64,000 nt of DNA from Gracilaria vermiculophylla (Eukaryota; Rhodophyta; Florideophyceae; Gracilariales; Gracilariaceae), in the NCBI GenBank assembly GCA_019155205.2, contig JAHNZQ020003148.1:1009459-1073458 (forward strand). Direction: 5' to 3'. How positions within the stretch are numbered: position 1 is the first letter of the stretch; each line of letters starts with the position of its first letter. Shown in pieces: positions 22,075 through 34,931 of this stretch. The position numbers were made by a program, and so were the translations under genes. The notes under the pieces are model-generated. The model saw only the letters and a list, made by a program, of their open reading frames with translations, was not told the origin of the DNA and did not search any database.

Positions 22075-23757
22075 ATGGTTTGCGATCCCGGAAAAAGGAG
22101 GGAGGGGTGGCTGCAAACGATTATTCTGACGAGCATAATCCTCTTTTGCATAATTGCCACCAGCAGATCCATAACCAATCCATCATCAAAACCATCGTTT
22201 CCCCCGCAAATCAATTATTCCCTGGAGCATCTCTTTCCCAGCTCGTTTGTTCCAGTCTATGAAATTTTTAACAGCTCTCAGGCACAGAAGCTGGATTCAG
22301 GAAGTTTAATTGATCACGAGAAACAGGATGTCCGAATCGGCGACTTGTATCGTCCGAAAATACCGAAAACACTACCGTTGTTGTGTTCCGGACCCCCTCG
22401 CTACTCGAATAGTCTATTGGACTATGGGGCTCCCCCGGTCACGTCTCGAGCCGCAATTGAGTTAGCTTTTGAGAGTCTGGTGGCTAAATATCTCGCACCG
22501 TGGATCCCACTTTCTCAAGGGACCGAGAGCTCTCCTTTGCTGCAGAGACCAATAACTCAAAAGCTGTTGAACTCAATGGAAGTTCTTATTCGAGGCGGGG
22601 CATTTAGAGTTCGCCTTGCGGGCGACGGCAAGGTGCGGTACAGGGTTTTGGAGCACTGGAGCCAAACGTATCGAATAAGTCGCATGATATGGACTCTTAA
22701 CTTGCTACAAGAGGCTCTCGCGACATACCCAGACCTTGCAAAGATCAGATGCGAATTTTATGTGAACGTCGCCGATTCTCCTCGATCCACCGTAGATTCT
22801 ATGTCGAGAGATATGGGTGGCATCCCCGTTTTCTCTTTCCGCACTTCCACGTCATACCTTGATGTTCCTGTCCCAGACCCAGTGGAATACGGTTCAAACG
22901 GAAACTATGTGTGGAACACTGAAGAGAAATTGCCATATGAATATCGCATCCCCAAACTGGTGTTTCGTGGGAGTTCAAGTTCACTTCAAGAATATCATGA
23001 TCACAATTGGCTCTCCGTGCCTCGCATTCGCCTAGCCGCTCTTGCCAAGCAACATCCAGAACTCATCGATGCCGGGATCACGAAGTGGATGAAATTAGGG
23101 AAGAATACTTCTGTGGACGAGGTTGAGTCATCATTAGGTACGGGTCTGACGGATGTTCTGAACTATGAAAACCAGGGAAGATATCAATTCATCATCGATA
23201 TTGACGGAGGCTTAGGGAGCAGTAGAAAACGAGGGATTCTTACCAGTGGCGCGGTGCCGTTCTTTCAGAAATCGAATTGGTATATGTGGTACGAGCCCTT
23301 GCTGAAGCCGTTCTACCACTTTTTACCAGTCGATACATATCTACAAGACCTTTTGGAACGAGTTTACGCCGCCAAGGCGGATCCCCAAGGCTCCAAAAGA
23401 ATCATTGACAGTGCTGGCTGCTTTGGCAAGGAAGTGATTTCGAAGAAAGCTGCGATGCTGTATTGGAGAGTTCTTCTTAAACGATACAGTCAATTGCAAC
23501 ATGATCCCGCATCAGGTGACGAAGAAGTTACACCATCGATGTGTGCATTGCGACCTGCGACAGCAGAAGGACCGATGGGGTGCTCTGATGGATGGTATAT
23601 GTTCAATGGCACTGTGCCATTTGGATGTAGATATACTGGGGCAAAGCGTCACCCATACCAACTAGAGTGCTGGAGAAACATAGGCAGAGGTACAGAATTC
23701 AAATTCACGAGCGATGCCGTGCACAGTCACTACAACGATGGAAAAGAGTCTACATAG
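22075..23757 (+). CDS. GT90 / CAP10-domain glycosyltransferase, type II membrane protein
   Basis: 560 residues from the ATG at 22075, intronless. A hydrophobic signal anchor at about residues 13-29 places the enzyme in the secretory pathway. The CAP10/GT90 domain (SMART CAP10, the POGLUT/KDELC/CAP59-like fold) spans about 195-475. Recognisable blocks are KLVFRGSSSS (294-303, donor-binding region), RIRLAALA (317-324), a YQFIIDIDGG (370-379) strand-loop followed by a basic SSRKRGIL turn, a lone WYMWYEPLLKPFYHFLPV block (402-419) and a final helix. Family members move xylose, glucose or related sugars from UDP-sugars onto proteins or polysaccharides. The acceptor is unknown; a matrix polysaccharide or glycoprotein is likely. 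Conserved Cys and Trp residues near the C-terminus (about 490-550) probably form a luminal disulphide-linked tail. Confidence 0.9.
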   Translation: MVCDPGKRREGWLQTIILTSIILFCIIATSRSITNPSSKPSFPPQINYSLEHLFPSSFVPVYEIFNSSQAQKLDSGSLIDHEKQDVRIGDLYRPKIPKTLPLLCSGPPRYSNSLLDYGAPPVTSRAAIELAFESLVAKYLAPWIPLSQGTESSPLLQRPITQKLLNSMEVLIRGGAFRVRLAGDGKVRYRVLEHWSQTYRISRMIWTLNLLQEALATYPDLAKIRCEFYVNVADSPRSTVDSMSRDMGGIPVFSFRTSTSYLDVPVPDPVEYGSNGNYVWNTEEKLPYEYRIPKLVFRGSSSSLQEYHDHNWLSVPRIRLAALAKQHPELIDAGITKWMKLGKNTSVDEVESSLGTGLTDVLNYENQGRYQFIIDIDGGLGSSRKRGILTSGAVPFFQKSNWYMWYEPLLKPFYHFLPVDTYLQDLLERVYAAKADPQGSKRIIDSAGCFGKEVISKKAAMLYWRVLLKRYSQLQHDPASGDEEVTPSMCALRPATAEGPMGCSDGWYMFNGTVPFGCRYTGAKRHPYQLECWRNIGRGTEFKFTSDAVHSHYNDGKEST

Positions 23758-25214
23758 AAAGAGGCCGCATAGTCGCTTACCGATACCAGAAACCTCATTG
23801 GTAGCTACCGTCGTATCCATGAGGTCATGGTATAGTGTTCTTCGTAGTCACGTTCGCTAACCGAAGGGGCGAAGCGCTACGGGGAGTTCGAATGTCACCG
23901 ACCGTTCAGAAAAAAATGGACAACTCATGAAGAGTGATGTACACGTGGCAGTGTACTCAGGCAGATTGGTAAGTTAGCTGTAAGGGTTCGCGATTATCTC
24001 TAAGAATAGCCCCCTCATTTTCCAGGGAGACACCGCAGCCCTGCTTGTGGTTCACGATGCGTGAACGGAGGCGACCACACTAATGCCGGCAACGGGTCAG
24101 TTTGGCGAAAAGTTGTTTAGCCCAGTGTTTACGAAGGTCACCCCCCGCTTCCGTGTGTCCGCAAAAAGTCGCAGTTCAAAAATACGCATATCGCTCGGCA
24201 AGACAAGAGCCAAGCAGCGGGGATGGAAGCAGTGAGAGGGAGAAAGGATTGCAATTCAGCCATGCAATATGTTCTGCGATTGCAATCTCATTTCGATACT
24301 GACAATGAGATTGCAATCTTCATTGCTTTGTCGCCATCAGATTGCTATCTTTCTTTCTAAAAACAATCTGATCGCAGTTCTTACCAGTGAAACCTATCAC
24401 AACGAAACCCATAATGCTGATCCTAGTTATCGTCTGCCTTAACCAATGCCAATGCCTTCGTCACCAATCCAAAGTCCCAGAAACGACGATTAACTCGTAA
24501 AATAGAAACAAAATTGTTTCGGACAAGTTCTCATGCGATATCTGTTGACGATTTAGATTCGTGTTGACTGCATTCCGGACGTCGGAGTTCAGAGCCCCTC
24601 GATCGTCTTCTTAGTTTACCCGTCATTTGCAATCGCATGCAATTTGAGATGAAGGATTGCTAAAATAGGACCCCTCAAATTGCCAGCTTCTTGGACTCTT
24701 CCAATCTGGGATTGCGTTCCAATCGATTGCGTTCCACCCCTGTCAAGCAGTGTGCATTGTTGACGTCACATCTCAAAATGGATAGCGAGTGCGCCTTAGA
24801 GCTGTCGGTTAGTGTGAACGTTCTACAGCGGATATTTGGTTCCTGAAACTGACCGTGTGGGAACTCCCTTCTAAGAGTCGTATGTTATCTGCCTCTCGTG
24901 TCTCCGGGTGAAGCACACTTTACAGGACTGTCGTTTTCTAATAAGCCGTTCCACGAACACATGCATGTGTTCAAAAATAAACACTGTCGATAAGTATCTG
25001 AGACATCCTTGCAACACCCTGTTCTACAACTTACTCTTCTCAGCTCAAACGGAGGGAGTCAAGTTGATGGCTTTGCTGGCTTCTGCAGACCATCATCTCT
25101 ATTTTTTTCTTATCTCATACTTCGGAAGTTAGAGCCCAAACTACTCAGTCAGCTCTCCATTTTCAAAGCCAAAGTCTTCGACATCTGCCGCCATCTTTAT
25201 TGTTAAAGGACGAC
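23758..25214. other. intergenic region upstream of the transporter gene, with GATTGC repeats
   Basis: No gene recognised. Between 24240 and 24760 the hexamer GATTGC or its complement recurs many times, including the perfect hairpin at 24278-24318. The 3' half (24.8-25.2 kb) should contain the transporter promoter. Confidence 0.4.
24278..24318. repeat. perfect 15-bp inverted repeat
   Basis: Arms GATTGCAATCTCATT (24278-24292) and its exact complement (24304-24318) are separated by 11 nt. Each arm itself contains the palindrome GATTGCAATC. It could be a protein-binding site or a small hairpin element. Confidence 0.65.
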
Positions 25215-27294
25215 ATGGATAAGATAAAGGGCGTTCTTCGTCGGCTTGCGCCACATATACATCGGGCAGAAGATGGGCGGGAACAATGGCCTTCGCGTCT
25301 TTCCTTTATTTTAGCGTCCATGGGGCTTGCCGTTGGCATCGGTAATCTGCTTCGGTACCCATCTATAGCGTACAACAACCTGGGTGTCCAATGGTTCATT
25401 CCATACGTAATGGCTTTGTTGTTTGTAGGGATTCCACTACTACTACTTGAAATATCCATCGGCCAAGCCTACCGTGGAGGAGCCGTTGTGGCATTCAATC
25501 GCCTTTCTCACCGTCTTCGCGGACTCGGTATCTCAGTTGTATACGTTGGCTTCACAGTTGCTTCCTATTATGTTGTCATTCTTGCGTGGGCTATGGTGTT
25601 TCTCAGGCATAGCTTTACGTCGCCGTTGCCATGGAGTGGGGGGCGCCAACAACTACTGGACTTCTTTAACAACAGCGTCATCCGCAATGACGTTTCCATG
25701 GATCGCGACGGCAACAATGTCTACAATCACACTGGCGTTGTTGGAGAAACAATCGGTTGGGCATTACTGATATGGATTCTCGTGTACCTGAGTATCTTTA
25801 AGGGTGTCAGCCTTACCGGAAGAGTTGTTTACTTCTCTATGCTCTTCCCTCTGGCAATGTTGGTTGTGATCACCATTCGCGCTGTTACTCTTGAGAATGC
25901 ATGGCGCGGCATTCGCCTGTACATCGCTACATGGAACGGGTCCAAACTTGGAGATGGGCGGATATGGAAAGACGCCGTGGGGCAGATATTCTTTAGTATT
26001 GGAACTGGTTTTGGATCTTTCATTGCATATGCAAGTTACAATAGCACTTACGCAAATGCTGTACAAGACTCACTCATAATTGCGTTTTCTAACTCGTGTT
26101 ATGAAGTCATAGCTGGCTTTGCTGCTTTCGGTGTCATTGGATTTCTCAATCTTCCCACAGATAACGAGCTCAGTACTTTTGTCCTAGCTTTCCTAACTTA
26201 TCCACAAGCCTTGGCAGAGTTACCGGGCAGCAATGTATGGGCTTTTCTCTTCTTCCTGACAATCATCATTCTTGGTATCGATTCGGCTTTTGGGTTATTA
26301 GAAGGTCTTGTGACAGTTCTTGCTGATACGGACTGGGGCAAAAAGCTCCCCAGATCAGCATTGGTTTTTGGAGTGACTCTCTCTGCGGCTCTTTTGAGCA
26401 TAATGTATACGACTCAATTTGGATTGAGTTTATTAGACGCAGTCGATAAGTGGTTTAATGAACTTGCCTTGATTTTATCTATGTGGGTCCAATGCACGGG
26501 AGTCACATCTTTGTATCGCTACAAAGACGTCATTTCTCAAACTGGTTCCGTGGCTTTTACGGTGGCAAACTGTGCATATGTCCTCAGCATGCTTTTACTT
26601 GTTGTTCTAGGGCACGCGGTCCACTCGTGGGTTGGTGCTCTTGGGTTTGCTAGTGTGTTAGTAAGTGGAACGTTCGCAAGCGTTATCTTGTCAAAGGATC
26701 CCACAATTCCGAGTCCCTGGGCAAGGTCGAGGTATACTGACCGACTATGGTGGCTAACTATGTATTCGGTAAGATCGCTTCCCCGCAACCTCGCGCGTTC
26801 AACGAGAGAGCTAACTAGTAAGCGAGTAATTTTATTTACGTGAATGTTTCATGTGAATGTTTCAAATCTGCGTATAGGGTGAACAACTTCGGAGGGACCT
26901 CAACGTCATTGTGGCCAAGGGTCAGAATTGGAAAATTCCCCCACTCTGGGCACCAATGTTGCGCTGGCTCACCGCTCCAGTGCTCGCAGTAATACTGTCT
27001 TACTCCTACCGAGATTTCATACTTGGGCCGCCTGGGAAGAAACCATTCAGTCGGGATCCTCTCAATGTGTACGGTTTCGTCGCGGCTCATTTGGTCGCAT
27101 TGTTCCTTGTTGTTGGCATCGTTATCCCAAGGGTTTTTGATGTATTCATTACCAGAGAAAGCAAAGAAGACCACCGGCTGCAATACGAGACAAACCCATT
27201 GGAAGTCCTCAAGGAAAACAGGGATTTGCCAATCGACGACAGTGAGCAGGTGACGGGTGAGCCAGAAGAAACGATTGATGCAGCAGCAACCTAA
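25215..27294 (+). CDS. SLC6 / neurotransmitter:sodium symporter family transporter (two exons)
   Basis: Join 25215-26768 and 26878-27294, encoding 656 residues. The ATG at 25215 is the first in frame. The intron (109 nt, GTAAGA...TATAG, phase 0) restores the family's C-terminal part: exon 1 ends at LTMYS, and exon 2 continues GEQLRRDLN and WKIPPLWAPMLRWLTAPVLA, which match the usual C-terminus of these symporters. The N-terminus has the LeuT-fold signature LAVGIGNLLRYPSIAYNN (38-55; Na+ and substrate site in TM1) followed by FIPYVMALLFVGIPLLLLEI. About 12 hydrophobic segments follow. Such proteins couple Na+ entry to uptake of amino acids, GABA, taurine or related solutes at the plasma membrane; the substrate is not predictable. 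Without the intron the first ORF ends at 26843 and loses the last helices. Confidence 0.9.
26769..26877 (+). other. spliceosomal intron of the SLC6-type gene
   Basis: 109 nt with donor GTAAGA and acceptor TATAG in phase 0. It contains an in-frame stop, so splicing is needed for the full protein. A CTAAC block about 65 nt before the acceptor is a possible branch site. It is the only intron recognised in the host island. Confidence 0.85.
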
Positions 27295-27799
27295 TTGGCA
27301 ACGACCGTTTGGAATATACTGAGTACCCAGGGTTAAGATAATTCTTACCATGAAGTGATACTCAAAATACAAGACACACCCAGAAGGCAGAATCATGTCT
27401 TCATTGTTTTTGTTTTCGTCATGAACCTGTTTAGTGGCCTGAGAAGCGCACCGAAGGAGCAATGGTTGCTCAATAGAATAGTGCATTCCGTTTTGCAACC
27501 AAGAGAAACCTTCAGCATAGAGTAAAGGATCGTGTCACAGAAGGCCTCGAATGTATAAAAAATATGCTTCCTTAGGAGTCCTTGCACAGGCTCCAGCGGA
27601 GTTTCGCACATACGGCACGCAATAGACATCAGCAGGCTTCACAAGACTATGTGTCCAGAATTGTGTCCGATCGCAATGAAGAGCTAGTGACTGGATTTCA
27701 CGGCGTCAGTTGCATCTTCCAGGCTATGCCTTTTCCTGCCTTCGACGCTGATAACACAACGATGGACTCTGAAAGATTGCACAACCTAAAAATCGTCTC
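27295..27799. other. intergenic region between convergent genes
   Basis: 505 bp between the stop codons of the transporter (+) and the DEAH helicase (-); 3' untranslated regions are expected here. No further gene seen. Confidence 0.5.
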
Positions 27800-29986
<2,187 letters not shown>

Positions 29987-30407
29987 CTATTCACAGACGC
30001 AGGCGTTGAAAAGCTGTAGTGTGCCCGGGGTAACGAGTAATGGATGGCACTTCGAAAGGCTTTCACCCGGGAGACTGGAGGGTGGAATGTTGTTTCTGGA
30101 TCTGGACCGGTTGAAGCGGAAGGTACGTGAGGAATATGTCGGACCACAGCTTGGCGGCCACGGCATTACCAGCAAGGGAGGCAGTCTGTTCCAAAACAAG
30201 CATGCGCTCTACAGTAAATTTTCAAAGGCTGGCAAATTTACATCCAAGGCAGCACTGTTCTTCACCGCAAGTAATAATGATTGCAATCAATGTTAACTAT
30301 GGCGTCAACCATGAACCAGCGAAGCGTGATTGTTCCCAGCGTTGTTAGTGATGGGATCGATATTTCTCTTTTTTTTGAGGGATTCTTTCATCTGCAGACT
30401 ATATGGA

Positions 30408-30459
30408 TGGGCACGATCACTGGGCATGATCACTGAGCACGTTCACTGGGCGCGATCAT
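30408..30459 (+). repeat. 13-bp tandem repeat, four units
   Basis: Four consecutive units of TGGGCACGATCAC, each with 0-3 differences. It lies 476 bp upstream of the PRP43 start codon. Each unit contains GATC or a close variant. It may be a protein-binding array or a chance minisatellite. Confidence 0.7.
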
Positions 30460-30944
30460 TGTAACCCTTCCTCCCGCACCGAAAATATCGGTAAATGGCC
30501 CGGTACAAGTCGGTCTCCCTCATTTTTTCCTTCTCCCAACTCTAAGCCAAATGATCCTTTGACGTTGAACATTGCAGTAGGGCAGGGGCATCGTTTTTGG
30601 ATCCCGCGTGTTGGTCTTCATATGACAGTTTTGACTAGTTGCTTACGCAGTGTTTGCCTGTCCGCGCACATCCACTGGCTGCCTGTCGAAGAGTTGCCCT
30701 TCAGAAAGGTCGCCTCTATGCAAGGGCCCTTGAGACGAGGGTCTTTCGCGTACAGTCTGAGCGAGTCGGTGCTTCCGGTTTTGCCACCAGCCGTTCGTTT
30801 CTGCTAAGAATCCTTGTTTAGCTGTGTGATGAGTTTTCAACATGGTTACTGGGAGGCGGCCGGGCATCATCGATTGCATACACTGCGGGCGTGACACAAT
30901 TACGGTGCTATTCCGACGTTTTGCAAAACAACCGCAATGCCCGG

Positions 30945-31253
30945 ATGACTCTCGTCGTGGCTCTCTTCCCTGCAGCTGAGGAGCTGTGGCACCTGCCGCA
31001 GCCGTACTGGAGCGCGTTCGACAGCGCCGGTGTCGTCATCAAACCACATGCACCGGGAAGCGTACTCGTGCTCGTGCGCTGTGCCATAAATGGCGTTGAA
31101 CCCTGCAAAAGGCGCGGAGAGGGGCTTTATCATAAACAGAGGGAGCGAAAGGCTATACATTTTTCAGTGAGGATAGTTGGCTTCAAGATGCTGCTAACAT
31201 CTGGATGTAAGGGTAAATGTAGCGGTGTGGGTGGCGAAGATGGTTCGAATTGA
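30945..31253 (+). CDS. possible hypothetical protein, 102 aa
   Basis: ATG-started ORF with a Val/Leu/Ala-rich first half (VVALFPAAEELWHLPQPYW) and a basic second half. No family recognised. A GTAAGG near 31208 could be a splice donor, in which case the last codons would not belong to it. Listed because it lies inside the gene island; weak evidence only. Confidence 0.2.
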   Translation: MTLVVALFPAAEELWHLPQPYWSAFDSAGVVIKPHAPGSVLVLVRCAINGVEPCKRRGEGLYHKQRERKAIHFSVRIVGFKMLLTSGCKGKCSGVGGEDGSN

Positions 31254-31314
31254 GATGGTAATGTCTGGGAACTTATCGAGGAGTGAGCCGACGTTTTAAA
31301 ACTTATTTCGGAAG

Positions 31315-31686
31315 ATGCTGGCAACTTTGACAGTTTTTAACACGCAAAGAGAGTTTCTCGTTGCTGATACTGCAGTGATCGCCGTGCTAAGGTCGTACGG
31401 TTTGCAAGCTTTTTGTGTTGTATCGGGCGATGTTGAGCTTCGTCTAGCGCTTATGAGTTATGAATCGCGTAAAGAGAGTGATTGCGCAGCGGGAGTCAAA
31501 AGAATGAGTGGGCGACGGGAGCTCGTCTTCTGTTGGAATGAACCCACAAACAAAGTGATTTGCCGCAAAAGAATTTACACGAACAGAAGGAAAAAGAAAG
31601 AAGGCGGTTGGAGTGGGAGAGGAAGGTGGGGCGAGCGGGAAGTGTGGGAACGGCGGAGGAAAATCAGAAACAATTGCACATGGTAG
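31315..31686 (+). CDS. possible hypothetical protein, 123 aa
   Basis: ATG-started ORF. The first 60 residues look globular (TQREFLVADTAVIAVLRSYG); the end is Arg/Lys/Gly-rich. A second frame over 31560-31844 also reads as a charged helix (QKEKERRRLEWERK), so either a frame change or an intron may link the two. No homologous family recognised. Confidence 0.22.
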   Translation: MLATLTVFNTQREFLVADTAVIAVLRSYGLQAFCVVSGDVELRLALMSYESRKESDCAAGVKRMSGRRELVFCWNEPTNKVICRKRIYTNRRKKKEGGWSGRGRWGEREVWERRRKIRNNCTW

Positions 31687-32328
31687 AACGTGTAAAAAGT
31701 ATATACTCTGAGAGCATACAGACCAGCCGAGAATGCCTCAATGACGGATTGAAACCCCGAAGTAATGAGAGATATTCCGATTTAAGCTTGCAACCTGAAG
31801 AGTGGAAAGTACAGCAGAGGCCAGACAAGCAGAATTCGGTGTGAGACACGAAGAAAAGACGCTGAAGAATAAAAACGCAAGTGCTCACACCGGGCTTTCG
31901 TCGAGAAACCTGGCTCAAGATATGTGGCTTTATACATGCAGATGTTTTCAACTCGGTTGGCTTCTTCTCAGTGACATGGATGCGGATCACGGGTTGTACA
32001 AAAGTCTTGAAGACCATTCAGGCGTTTAGAATGCGTCGAAAGTGAAGATGTGAATAGAGGTACTCAAGTTGTACATCTCATAACTAACAACCAGTGAACG
32101 TGAGCAAACCAATTCAATACTAGTGAAATACGAATGATGGAGCGCTTCTGTGCCGGTGGAATTCAACCGCAAACCACACACGCCGACACAAGTGTTGTAC
32201 CATGCGAGCAGGACTATAAAAGCCATGAAGTAAACTTCGCGCATCGCAAAACGATTGATGAATGGAAAACATGTGTTACCAATACCTCTTGTAACAGCGA
32301 TTCACATGATACCACCACTTCGAGGGCT

Positions 32329-34395
32329 CTATTCCACTGAAAGATCCACAGGGGCGTCGTCGTAATAAAAATCTATTGCTTCGTCTGCGAGACCCAACTT
32401 ATTCAAAAGATACCGACAATATTCGTCAAATTCGTGTTTTGGATCGCTAGGAAACGAGGCGTGAAGTGCGCTCATGCCGCCTACTATCTCTTGCGTGGCG
32501 GATGACGCTTCTACAGCAGCAATGGCAAATACTGCATCCATTGGCGTAGCAGTCTCCCTGAACATAAGACGTGCGTGAGCCTGCGCGAGCCTTACGAGAG
32601 CTTCTAAGAGGCGAACAGTTGTTCTGGCAGCGTTCCTCCGGGAGGATCCCCTTTCCAGTGTGTAATATGTAGACAAAATTCGCTGGCACTGATTGGATAG
32701 CCGGGGTTTCAAGTTGTTCTTGATAAAATAAAAGTATTGACGAAGTCTGTCTGTGGACCATACTTCGTTCTCCACTATTGTGTTAGCGTTGTACCCATTC
32801 AGAATGAAGCTCGATAGTTCTCTATCCCAGTCCTCGTTTCTCTGGTCCAAGAGAGTCAACACGACATCAAACCGACTCAGCAGCGGCGATGCAATTCCAA
32901 CAGTTATTGGCAGCTTGTCCCGATCATCCTCACCATCGTCTGCTTCGGAAACTCCAATCTCTGTACATATCCTACCGCCTTTTGGATTTACTGCTGCCAG
33001 TACAGTAGCTCGAGTATCTAAGGTACAAACAAGACCCGCTTTTGCAACAGAAAGGGTTTGCTGTTCCATTGCTTCATGAATAGCACCACGGTCATGTTGT
33101 TTTATACCATCGAATTCATCAATACAACAAATACCACCATCAGCAAGCACTAAGGCACCTGCGTCTAACATCCATTCCCCAGTCCCAGGTTCCTTTACGG
33201 CTGTTACTGTGAGACCGGCGGAGGAGGTTCCTATTCCAGTGGTAAGAACCGATCGCGGGGAAACCTTGGCAGCGTAGCGGAGAATCTGCGACTTGGCTGT
33301 GCCTGGATCTCCAACGATCAAGAGGTGGGACTCACCACGAATGCGAGCTCCCGATGGATCCGTGTACGAAACGCCACCGGTAAGAGTCATGGCAACGATC
33401 AGTTTTAGGAGATACATACCATATATTTGGGGACAAATAGATCTAATGATGACGTTTCGAGCCTCCAACTGCTTTTTCGGGGTTCTCGACGCCCAATGCG
33501 CCGCAAATAATTGCCTTGATTCCTCTGTGACGTGAAGAAATGACTTGTGATCGTTATTGGAAGCCACATGGCATGCCACAAGCATGAGTTCCACATCGGC
33601 TCTCATACCCTGTGAAAAGTTCCTGTTCCATCGACGATGCAACACGCCAGTAATAACGACATCATCGCCCGGTTTTACGGTATCGGCAATGTCATTTGTA
33701 AGAACAACAATGAGAGAGCGAGGTATAAAGCCGACGTCGAGATGCTGAACCTTTTCTTGCACCTTGATTTCTTGATATTCCTGGCATGTTGGTGCGATTT
33801 CTGGTTTCGCGGTGAAATTGTTGCCATAGCACGGCTTGTCACCCGGTCTTGGACATCTCGAGGGAAGGTCAAATGCACCGCTGCGTGTGATATCGCCTGT
33901 GACCAAGAAGGAGTGTTTGCATCTGGTGCACAGAAACTCGCGTTCCTCCTCGCGCAACATGACACTTCCAGTTCTTGTAACAGTTCCAATGATAGAGACA
34001 AGTTTGTGGAGGTCACGGTTTCGCAGAGCACTAACATTTCTCTTCACGGTGTCCGGGGTGGCAGGCAGGTGACAAAATCTTGCATGCACATACTTCTTTG
34101 AGCCGCCGACTGATTCCTGAACGGCTCGGATTGCGGCTTGCACCTGGGGTAGTGTTCCGTAAGGGTCAGTGAGAGTAGCGGTGACGACGTGCGGAGCAAA
34201 ATGACCCACGGACATGAGATCGACCTCCAAACCATAGTGGGCTTCATCGTCTGGAGCGCGCGCGATTTCAGACACACGAGGGAGGCACTCTTGACGGATA
34301 TACTCTTCGAAATACTTGGTGTGGTCTGGCCGGACTGAGTGCTCGCCATGACTGACTGTGTCCATTCGCCGGATGCGAGGAGGAGCGCGGCGCAT
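32329..34395 (-). CDS. MCM9: MCM9 DNA helicase
   Basis: 688 residues from the ATG at 34395, intronless. An N-terminal OB/zinc region carries four cysteines (C156, C159, C181, C189). The AAA+ MCM core follows: Walker A GDPGTAKS (362-369), the SVLTTGIGTSSAGLT block, Walker B CCIDEF (Asp426-Glu427) and arginine finger LLSRFD. A lid region has RNAARTTVRLLEALVRLAQAHARLMFR. The phrases NEDWDRELSSFIL, MEQQTLSVAKAG and GGMSALHASFPSDP match MCM9 specifically, not MCM2-7 or MCM8. MCM9 works with MCM8 in homologous-recombination repair and interstrand-crosslink repair, and helps mismatch repair. Length is like that of plant MCM9 and lacks the long C-terminal extension of vertebrate MCM9. Confidence 0.93.
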   Translation of the reverse strand: MRRAPPRIRRMDTVSHGEHSVRPDHTKYFEEYIRQECLPRVSEIARAPDDEAHYGLEVDLMSVGHFAPHVVTATLTDPYGTLPQVQAAIRAVQESVGGSKKYVHARFCHLPATPDTVKRNVSALRNRDLHKLVSIIGTVTRTGSVMLREEEREFLCTRCKHSFLVTGDITRSGAFDLPSRCPRPGDKPCYGNNFTAKPEIAPTCQEYQEIKVQEKVQHLDVGFIPRSLIVVLTNDIADTVKPGDDVVITGVLHRRWNRNFSQGMRADVELMLVACHVASNNDHKSFLHVTEESRQLFAAHWASRTPKKQLEARNVIIRSICPQIYGMYLLKLIVAMTLTGGVSYTDPSGARIRGESHLLIVGDPGTAKSQILRYAAKVSPRSVLTTGIGTSSAGLTVTAVKEPGTGEWMLDAGALVLADGGICCIDEFDGIKQHDRGAIHEAMEQQTLSVAKAGLVCTLDTRATVLAAVNPKGGRICTEIGVSEADDGEDDRDKLPITVGIASPLLSRFDVVLTLLDQRNEDWDRELSSFILNGYNANTIVENEVWSTDRLRQYFYFIKNNLKPRLSNQCQRILSTYYTLERGSSRRNAARTTVRLLEALVRLAQAHARLMFRETATPMDAVFAIAAVEASSATQEIVGGMSALHASFPSDPKHEFDEYCRYLLNKLGLADEAIDFYYDDAPVDLSVE

Positions 34396-34931
34396 GCCCA
34401 AGGCGCAGCTGTTTCGGTTGAGCCAACATGAAGTGGCGCCAACTGCTTAGACGCCGTGACAAGTCACACCAGAGATGTCACACTGTGACAACACATGGAG
34501 CGGTCTCGTAGTCTTGTTGAGAACGATCAACTAGCTGTGCCGTTCTGCGTCAACAATTACGCGTTAGCTCGCTCTTCTTTACCTGACCAAAACCAAAGCG
34601 GTGCCCTTGGCAGCGGCAAGCAATGCACTGCTACATGCCAATTTACCCTGCTCAATAAACCCTCATGTCATACAGGGTCCGAACACTACGCCCTGCACCG
34701 ACATCGTTCGTCCGTACGCTCTACATCACATGTATCTGAGCGAGTTCACAATAAGAAATTATCACACAAGTCTCCGCTACTTGAAGGCAACGCATCGCTC
34801 ATTTCGCAAGCAGCGTTTAAACGTTCTCACGGTTCTGTGGACCTGTGGATATGTGCGAGACACGTATATTTATGAGAGGCATAAGAGGCTGTTTCTCCTT
34901 TCGCCATATTTTGCAGCGGAAATCGATGCTC
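34396..34931. other. intergenic region between MCM9 and phospholipase D genes
   Basis: 536 bp between tandem minus-strand genes: 3' end of the phospholipase D transcript and promoter of MCM9. Plus-strand ORFs here (the longest is 126 codons from 34495) have no motif and overlap in two frames; not called. Confidence 0.5.

Noticed and set aside
31230..31260. GGTTCGAAT-type motif as a tRNA T-loop
   Set aside because: No acceptor stem, D-arm or anticodon arm could be fitted around it.
34495..34875. 126-codon plus-strand ORF between MCM9 and phospholipase D
   Set aside because: No motif, overlapped by another open frame of similar length, and located where the 3' end and promoter of the flanking minus-strand genes must lie.
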